From positions 104,433,026 through 104,497,025 of the forward strand of contig NC_068359.1 in assembly GCF_020536995.1 (NCBI RefSeq): a DNA stretch of 64,000 bases, read 5' to 3'. The DNA comes from Dreissena polymorpha (taxonomy: Eukaryota > Mollusca > Bivalvia > Myida > Dreissenidae). Of this stretch, positions 56,426 through 64,000 are shown piece by piece. Both the position numbers and the translations under genes were made by a program. The notes beneath the pieces are model-generated. The model was not told where the DNA came from and ran no database searches. It saw only the letters and a program-made list of their open reading frames with translations. Each line of letters opens with the position of its first letter. Within the stretch, counting starts at the first letter, position 1.

Positions 56426-57460
56426 TTAAACGATTTGGTATTTTAAAGTGTAAATGTGAAATCTTGGTTTCCTCGTCATGTGGGCCCATGTGCGATACTG
56501 AATTTCCACATGGGTGGAAGGATAGTCGTCTCCCACTCCTTTTCCGTTCTTCAATGTTTCTCTTTCCAATGTTTTAAAATCTTTTATGGTATAAATCTGT
56601 CTGTTAAAATGCAGTCTTATGCGCCAAGGCTCAGATTCAGACACAGCGCCATCGACCATGACTCTCTGGGTCTTTATATCTACGCTCTCGATAAACGCTT
56701 TTGCCTCTATTATAATTCCTGGCTTATCTATACTGATATCTGGCATAGAGGAAAATGGACCCCCTCTGGCAAAGGTACAGAAATTTAGTCCTCCCGGATA
56801 TTAATTGTTGGTTAAGGTTATTTGATTTATAGGTAGGGCCATTCAAAAGTTTCCATTTATCTTTAAGAGAAACGCCACAGTTATCTTTCATAATAGTTCC
56901 AGAATGAGTTCCTTTTGTCTGACTTTTGTTTTTTTTCTTTAGGGTCTTTTATTACTTCTCTTTTATGCACTTCCAGTAATCTTGTCTGTCTAACCTCTAT
57001 GTATTTCCGCAGCCTTGTTGATACTTTGCTTTATCAGATACTTATGTGAATAATTGAAGTTTGGCAACCTAACTTTTAAAGATTCTACGGGTTGGTTTAA
57101 CAATTTAACACGTTTTCGATCAACAGTTTGACATTGTGACAACGTTGCCATAAATGTTCTAGCTATGTTATTTGGTTTATCTTCAATTGTTTTCCAAGTT
57201 AGCTCGCTGCTTTTTTGTCGGTTGTCTGCGATCGAGACAGACAATCCTCGATCCACGGACTCTTCGTCACAAGTGTCTCTTGGTATACATTAGTCTCTTG
57301 GTTTATATTCCACACAGGTAATTTTCTCTCATGTATTTTTTTAGACTTAGTTGTGGATGTCGGATATCGGGGTTGGTCGCTGGCTGGCTGCTTTATCATG
57401 AATCTGCCTGTGGCTTCGATATACTTGGACAGTTCCTATGTTATAGTCTCTCTCCAGCCT
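56426..57460 (-). mobile_element. Possible ORF1 remnant upstream of the L1-like ORF2
   Basis: Three minus-strand open pieces (57399-57199, 57256-56990, 56746-56426) read in one direction towards ORF2. They include WKTIEDKPNNIARTFMATLS, RLPNFNYSHKYLIKQSINKA and a segment with SEPWRIRLHFNRQIYTIKDF. I do not recognise a named domain. Position just upstream of ORF2 and the basic, lysine-rich character suggest an ORF1 nucleic-acid-binding protein. It could instead belong to the neighbouring LINE. Confidence 0.4.
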
Positions 57461-57830
57461 GGTATGTAGGGGTTCTCGTCATTGTTGAGTAGTGTCTCGA
57501 TATTCAGGGCCGTAACTCCACATAGTTTGTGTAGTGATTTCAAGAGCTCGTGCCAGTGTATTTCGTGGATGCAGCATTCCAGGAGGAAATGCTCTGTAAT
57601 TTCCATGGTTCCATATGAGCACAGTGGTGAGACATTGATGCCAAACCCTGTTGCGATGTGCATTTAGGATTGACAACCCTGTCTGTAGCTGCAGGATCAC
57701 GCCATATGTTGCCTTATCTGGGTGGTCAAGTTGTCGCTTTTTCTCGACTGATGGAAAGAACTCATAGAAAGTCCTACCGGTAGATGAGTTCTCCCAACGC
57801 TTTTGCCACTTGATCATGCAGGACTTATGA
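57461..57830 (-). mobile_element. C-terminal part of an RNase H-bearing LINE (continues at 59681)
   Basis: Two frames give IKWQKRWENSSTGRTFYEFF, then QTGLSILNAHR, CSYGTMEITEHFLLEC and ALNIETLLNNDE. This is the segment expected after the RNase H domain of I/Nimb-type LINEs. It follows on logically from the piece at 59681-61030, which has the polymerase end and RNase H. The two are separated by a plus-strand retroelement. Frame changes show it is dead. Confidence 0.65.
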
Positions 57831-57832
57831 CT

Positions 57833-59672
57833 ATTATTTGAACAATATATTCACAAAATCTACCCAAAAGAACTAGTCTTAAATAGATCGTGTATATCCA
57901 ATACAGACGCTGCGTATTTAGACTTACATTTAACTATTAATAATAATTTGATCAAAACTAGTTTATGCGACAAACGGGACGATTTTAACTTTGAAATTGT
58001 GAATTTTCCGTTTCTAGATGGCAACATCCCTAAAGGACCTTCCTATGGTATTTATATTTCGCAGTTGGTACGTTATGCCAGAGCATGTTCGTGTATTAAA
58101 GATTTTAATGATCGTAATCTAATATTAACTAAAAACTTGCTAAAACAAGGCTTTTTGTATCATAACCTAAGAAATAAATTTGCTAGATTTTACTCTAAGT
58201 ATGGCGATTTAATTTCAAAATATAATGTTTCTTTAAAATGGCATTTAAATAATGGAATCTCCCATCCATCATTTTACGGAGATGTTTTGAAGCGTGTCCG
58301 CAAATTAAAATATGTTAAACCAAATTTTCATATTAAACTTTTCAATTTAATTAACTTGTTTTTATCAAAAGGATACGATGCTTATGTACTTAAAAACACG
58401 TGTTTGATGGTTTTCGATTCACTATATCTTTCTTGCCTTAAAATTTGGAATCATTAGTGATATTATAGGCATTTTTCACTGTTGAACAAAATTGTGTCTT
58501 TGTGTCGTATGAACAAATCTGCATGAAAACTACATTTGAACTCAAATCGTTCATCAAATCATGTCTGTCGTCAGTTGTCAGAACACCTATATACTGTTTG
58601 ATTCCAATAATGTCGCTTTAATGGAATAACTATTTTTATATATTTGATTCTTAATATTTAATCAACTAAACTTGTTTTATTAGGGCATTTTTCACTGTTG
58701 AACAAAATTGTGTCTTTGTGTCGTATGAACAAATCTGCATGAATACTACTTTTGGACTCAAATCGTACAACAAATCATTTCTGTCGTCAGTTGTCAAAAC
58801 ACCTATATACTGTTTGATTCCAATAATGTCGCTTTAATGGAATTACTATTTTTATATATTTGATTTTTAATATTTAATCAACTAAACTTGTTTTATTAGT
58901 AGTACAATTTTGCAGTAGCCCCCCATTAATAGTTTTAGTATTACTTTACAGCACCGCCCCTGGATTTTTTTCACGTCATTGTGTCTTCGCCTGTCAATTA
59001 TGTCATAACTCTTTCTCTGTTCCTGGGTACATGTAAGCTACATGCATAGGTCATTGGGTTTATAACGTTCAATTTTATTTATATTTTCTCTTTGATAGGC
59101 GTTTCTTTTTTGATTTAATTATTATTAATTTAATTTTTAGCAGTCACATAAACAACCAAGCAATGTAATATGGAATTTTTACACCCATTATTGCTGCTTC
59201 TTCCTGTATTTGCGCGATGATTATCTGAAATATTAACTCAATGACGCTATATTTTTTAATCTTTTTCTATAAAGAAGGAATGTAGTTGACACTTGTTTGT
59301 AGTTTCATTTTATCGTTCGTCAAAAAGTTGTAACTCTGTTGCTCTGGTATCTTCAATACCATTGAGTAATTAAATTGTAATTAAATTTAATGCGTTTTAA
59401 TTCCCTTTTATTATTGTTTGATTTGAGTTACAATACTATGACGTTACATTTTATTTACACTTAAATGTATTATGAATATTGTTGGGCCAAGTGTGAGGTT
59501 GAGCGCTCTATAACCGGTTTAAACCCCCAATGCTTTGCATTGACCGTTCCGAGGCGGTGACCCCAGCTTTATTCATATTTTGTGTTTATGTTGGTTTGTA
59601 TTGTGCTGTTTTGTACTGTTTGGGCAATCGGTCACTTGCCTTAAATAAAGGACCTACTAATTGTTTTTAATG
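57833..59672 (+). mobile_element. 5'-truncated reverse-transcriptase element with 3' tail, inserted in the LINE
   Basis: An open frame from about 57835 to 58455 reads FEQYIHKIYPKELVLN, AAYLDLHLTI, CDKRDDFNFEIVNFPFLDGN and GIYISQLVRYARAC, ending KIWNH*. I know this as the part after the polymerase motifs in a mobile reverse transcriptase common in molluscs and corals; its family name is uncertain. A long 3' region follows with a 217-bp duplication and a tail block gagcgctctataaccggttt ending ttaaataaaggacc (59638-59654). Only the C-terminal part is present, as in a 5'-truncated insertion. Confidence 0.7.
58467..58900. repeat. 217-bp tandem duplication in the element's 3' region
   Basis: Two copies of about 217 bp starting ggcatttttcactgttgaac (58467 and 58684), about 96% alike by eye. 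Confined to the 3' untranslated part of the reverse-transcriptase element, so it may be a family feature or a local event. Confidence 0.85.
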
Positions 59673-59680
59673 AAAATTCA

Positions 59681-61030
59681 ATACTGCTCCAGAAGCTGGA
59701 GTTTCACTTCTTTATATTGCTCCTTTCACTTCTTCAATTGTGGTTGTCCTTGAGTCTTCTGGCATTGCATCGGCTTCTTTGGCTCCTTCTTTTGCTAGGT
59801 CGCCTGCAACTTCATTGCCCTGTAGACCTGCATGACCGGGTGTCCATAGGAGTTGCACTGTTGTGGTCACAGATAGTGTCCTAAGTGCCTTCTTGATTTC
59901 TTCAATCACAATCCTATGGCCGAGGGTACAGGACTTCTCCTGCACCGGTCGGGCCTGGATTAGTCAAGCAGGACCCATCCGTGAATGCAAATGTGCATTC
60001 TTGTGGGGCCTCTATCATGATATCCATGATGGTCTCTTTTCCGAGGCTTTCCTGTTCATGAGTTCTGTTCTTAGATGAACCTAGACGGCTCCAGTATTCT
60101 GGTTTAGTTCTAGACATGCAAATACATCCCACCTCATAATCCATCTCTGGTTCTATTGTGCTGATTGAGACTCCTGTGGGATTTTTCCATGTCATTAACC
60201 TAGCTAAGTGCTAGTGCTAGTGGGCTAATATGGACTGGAGTTGTGTCATTCTGGAGCAATTCTTCTAGCTTTTGTTTCATAGGGTGCGTTATCCTTTTTG
60301 CCTGAATTTTTGCAATATCTCGAATAGCTATCTCTTCTAATCTAAGATAAATTGGTAGGATTCCTGTGGCTACCTCAATTGCCTCTTTTTCGGCAATTTT
60401 ACGGTAAGTTGAGGCATAGAGATAAACCTTTTCTTTGTACTGAGTCTAGCGCTGTCTTGTTTTTTCCTCCCTGCCAAATGATTGCCCCATATTCCACAAT
60501 GGATCTCACCATAGACTGATAGATGTTGGTCAACTTCTTGGTTGAAACCAGAGGGGCTATACCCTTAACTTCTCTGATGATCTTGAGTGCTCCGCTAGCT
60601 TTCCGTTCTATTAGCTGAATGTGTCTATCGAAGCTCATCCTTTCATCTAGTGTAATGCCCAAGATCTTTGGGAAGCCGTTGTAGGGTAGAATATACTGTT
60701 TCCGGCCGTGAATGAGTCTGTTTTGATAGTAATGGGTTAAGCAGTAAATAGTGTTGCCTCTGTTTTGTCGAGGCTTGCCGACATCCGCCAGGGATGACAC
60801 CACTTCAAAACAGTCTGGATGTTTTGGCAGACCTCTGCGATTGCAGTTTCTTCCTTTTGTGACGTAGCCCATGTAGTTCCATCGTCGACAAATGCGCAAT
60901 GTTTCTTTCCTGTTCCTGCGAACATTTCGACAATTAAGACATTAAAAAGTGTCGGGACGATTACGCTTCCTTGAGGCAGGCCTATCTTTGTATTGAATGG
61001 TGGTCCCCTGTGTAATAACTCTGAACTCGT
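59681..61030 (-). mobile_element. RNase H-bearing LINE (I/Nimb type), polymerase end and RNase H
   Basis: On the minus strand, from 61030: PFNTKIGLPQGSVIVPTLFN, then AFVDDGTTWA (catalytic YADD-like box), PYNGFPKILGITLDERMSFD, an RNase H start CTFAFTDGSCLTNPGPTGAG (near 59990) and a WTPGHAGLQGNEVAGDLAKE end (near 59800). The pieces lie in several frames with interrupting stops. The N-terminal part is cut off at 61030 by the LTR retrotransposon, and the extreme C-terminus lies at 57461-57830 beyond another insertion. Confidence 0.82.
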
Positions 61031-61158
61031 TGGTGGGTAACTCACAACTGACTTTATTCATATATTCACACAGATATAAACCTCAATACAAATAACTCAT
61101 GACTGCATGCTTTAACAAGACAATACGAGTTGTGTCCCTTACATTTCAATACATGACA
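61031..61158 (-). repeat. 3' LTR of the Ty3/Gypsy element, about 128 bp
   Basis: On the minus strand it begins TGTCATGTATTG directly after an A/G-rich tract ending gaaaaggggA and ends near GAGTTACCCACCA. AATAAA falls 27 nt before the end, a normal place for the R region signal. TG...CA termini are present. Short LTRs of this size occur in some animal Ty3/Gypsy lineages. The left boundary is set where LINE sequence resumes and could be off by a few bases. Confidence 0.7.
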
Positions 61159-64000
61159 TCCCCTTTTCTTTCTTTTTTTTTTAAATTATAAATATATGAT
61201 ACATCAACTAATTTATCGTTACATATGGGAATAGATATGCGAAAGAAAGATAATAATATAACCTGTCCGAACAAATTATAAACTTCTCTTTTAATTAAAA
61301 GATAGCGAGAATTTTTCTTTTAAACCTCTGAGTTTAAATTGTTATTGAAAATAGAACATTCCATATGAACAAAATGCACTTTTTTAATGAAGAACTGATT
61401 TTAAATTAAATATTGGAATGAAATTCATAAAATCAAATTAACAACATAACAACATGTAAAAACAAAAGTATTCACTAAAATACATGTTCTCTAAGTTTGC
61501 ACAAAATTGTCCCTGTTATCTCAGATTCAGGCTATGTACAGAACAAACTATGTATATGACAAATGCCAGACACACTAATTGTCGGGTTAAAGCTGGGAAA
61601 TGATAACAGACTATGATCACACCGAAAACAAGCTAGAAAGTAGATACACCCAAAAACAATGAAGTATTGGATTTCTGTGAGAAAAGAATTTTCTGAACAT
61701 CTTGTTCTTAGGAGAAAAACAAAACTGAATCTTTAAGCATTAAACAAGATGTTGATGTGATAAAATAAAAGTGTACAAACAACATCAAAACGAGTACTTG
61801 TTTTATATAACAAGCTACATTGCCAAATACAATGATAATAAAACAGTAATATATAATATAATATAATAATACATAAATACATTGTATAATGTTACATTAT
61901 ATAATAATACAACACAGACTTTTTTCTGTTATTTCCTCACACCAGTTATTATGTAATGGGATTATTATGCCCATGTCACACTTTAGCACACATAATCTTT
62001 GAGATAACTTGGTGTTTTCACTGCTCGTCCTGAACGTGTACGGATTTGTTCTGTCGCGTTGTTTCGTTGCTGTGCTGAATGGCGTTGCACCGGTTGCTGC
62101 TCTCTTGGCAACTCTCTATTGTTTGTAGGCAAATTACTGTCGTTCCTTGCCAAATCTCTGTTGCTTATTGACAATTCTCTACTGTTCTGTTGCAAATCTC
62201 TGGAAACCATTGGTAATTTTGGTATTGTTTCATCGTGTGTTTCAATGACATGTGGGGACTCTTTGGTTTTCATGAGCATAGACGTGTTACGCCGATACTC
62301 ACGTCCTCTTTCGCCAGCCTTAACGATGTGCGAACGAGGATATGGCGATTTCCGAACATATTCTGCAGGTCTCCATCCTGTTGGTGTTTTGATTCGTACT
62401 GCATCATTTGGCTTCAGGTCTTCTTTTACCTTTGTGTGCCTGTCGTAGTAAAATTTCTGTCTGCATTTATAATCATTCAATTTTGATGCAATCTTTCCTG
62501 TTTGGTCAGCTTGGGGTTTCCGCAGTCCTTTCGATATCGGTATGAGAGTTCTTGCTCTACGACCCATTAGCCTCTGCATCGGCGAACCAACTACGTCATC
62601 TCGAGGAGTGTTACGCAATTCTAGCAAGCACAAGTCAATATCATCACCTGTCTCAAAGCATTTCTTTGTGAGATTCTTCACCGTTTGAACAGCTCGCTCA
62701 GCTAACCCGTTTAATTGCTGATATAGAGGAGATGATGTTACGTGTTTAATGTTGTATGAATCCACAAATTGTTTAAATTCTTGATTTGAAAATTGTGGAC
62801 CGTTGTCGCTCACAAGCGTATCCATGATGCCATACCTTGAAATGTTAGCTTTCATTTGTTTCACTATTGTGCTTGTTCTTGTATCGTGTTGCAAAGGTGA
62901 TACTTCGATGAAGTTTGAGTAATAATCTACCATGATCAAATAATGAAAACCATTGACTTCAAATAAGTCTGTGCCAACTTTGATCCATGGTAATTCTGGT
63001 ACAGGTTGCATAATCATAGGCTCCTTTGCTGGCTTGTTTTTGTATGTCAAACATACACTGCATTTGCTTACTACATCTTCTATTTGCTTATTCATACCAG
63101 GCCAATATACCAACTCTTTGGCTCTTCTCTTGCAATTCACAATTCCAAGATGTGACTTGTGTATAGCCTTCATTGTTTCAGATCTGAGACTCATTGGAAT
63201 ACAGACACGCTGTCCTCTGTATAAAACGCCATTGTACACTGACAATTCATCTCTAAATTCCCAAAATGGTTTTGCTTCATCCTGCAATTCATTGCGCGTT
63301 TCTGGCCATCCTGATAAGATTATTTGTTTTACTATCTGTAGCTGTTCATCATCTGCTGTTGCATTTGCAATCTTTTCATGATTTGTACATGCAAATGTTT
63401 CTGCCACGAATACCATCAGCTCATCATCCATTGTTTGTTTCTCTTCTTCATTTAATGGCATTCTGCTTAGGCAATCTGCAAGACCCATTTCCTTCCCTTT
63501 CTTATGAATCAACTTGAATTCATATGGCTGTAACTTCAGCATCATTCTTTGTATCCGTAATGGTGCTGTATGTTTGGGTTTCTTCAGTATGCTTTCAAGT
63601 GGTTTATGATCGGATTCCACTGTGATCCTTGTATTCCCGTACAGTAGTTTGTGAAATCGCTCACAGCCAAATACTACCGCTAACATTTCTTTTTCTATTT
63701 GAGCATACTTCTGTTCTGCTGATGTCAGAGCACGAGATGCATATGCTACTACCCCATTGCTTTGAATTATTGCAGCTCCTAAACCTCTCATAGATGCGTC
63801 CACGGTTAACGTAACCGATTTTGATACATCAAAGTAACGTAAAACTTCTGTTGACGTCAGCGCTTTCGTTATCATTTTGAAGGCTTTTCTAGCTTCGTTT
63901 GTCCAATTCCAATTTTCCTTATTTTTAAGGTCTCGTAGAGGAGGATTCAGTTCACTCAATCCAGGAATGAATTTAGCTACATAAGAAAGCATTCCTAGTA
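61031..64000 (-). mobile_element. Ty3/Gypsy LTR retrotransposon, 3' part, runs off right edge
   Basis: A long open pol segment (61983 to the right edge) on the minus strand shows the end of reverse transcriptase, RNase H (TVDASMRGLGAAIIQ, IEKEMLAVVFGCERF), an H2C2 integrase finger (HKSHLGIVNCKRRA ... CSVC), the integrase core (VDYYSNFIEV ... SDNGPQFSNQEF) and a C-terminal extension. About 800 bp of AT-rich 3' non-coding sequence, a polypurine tract (61159-61181) and one short LTR follow. The visible part looks whole. The 5' half is outside the window, so age from paired LTRs cannot be judged. It inserted into the LINE that resumes at 61030. Confidence 0.9.

Overview
The window looks like bivalve mollusc nuclear DNA. 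It is AT-rich, its genes are split by long repeat-filled introns, and it is crowded with tRNA-headed SINEs, LINEs, hAT and TA-target DNA transposons, and bivalve-type repeats built from TGACCTTGACCT tandem units with hairpin ends. From memory of such repeats I would guess a dreissenid-like mussel, but the species is inferred.

Two complete, conserved host genes can be assembled exon by exon, both on the minus strand. One is ribosomal protein eL30 (RPL30; 4 coding exons, 9786..17451, 115 aa). The other is a cyclin L gene (CCNL1/CCNL2-like; 11 coding exons, 32372..48557, 461 aa). All splice junctions keep phase and use GT-AG. A third, partial host gene (two zinc-finger exons plus a poly(A) signal, about 7620..8443, plus strand) has a frame break and no recognisable 5' part.

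The most unusual feature is that both intact genes carry a tandemly amplified copy of one of their own splice junctions. In RPL30 the last 29 nt of exon 3 and the first 31 nt of intron 3 form a 60-bp unit present about 22 times (10699..12015). Every unit keeps the 5' splice site, and any donor beyond the first puts an in-frame stop after 4 codons. In cyclin L the end of intron 6 and the start of exon 7 form an 83-bp unit, giving about seven further copies of the 3' splice site (35806..36440). Using an upstream acceptor would also cause early termination. These look like splice-site minisatellites and could act as splicing decoys.

Layout: 1-2175, two minisatellite blocks (36-bp and 74-bp units). 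2.2-9.5 kb, mostly unrecognised sequence with a SINE, a decayed hammerhead-like motif, the zinc-finger gene end and a split LINE piece. 9.7-17.6 kb, RPL30. 17.6-32.3 kb, repeats only. 32.4-48.6 kb, cyclin L, with a nested hAT complex and a 3-kb TA-target transposon in intron 3. 48.6-51.8 kb, a repeated GGGTCGTTTCGCCC motif, a broken MULE/FLYWCH-type transposase gene and a LINE tail. 51.8-64 kb, nested retroelements: an L1/Tx1-like LINE, an RNase H-bearing LINE split by another reverse-transcriptase element and by a Ty3/Gypsy LTR element that runs off the right edge.
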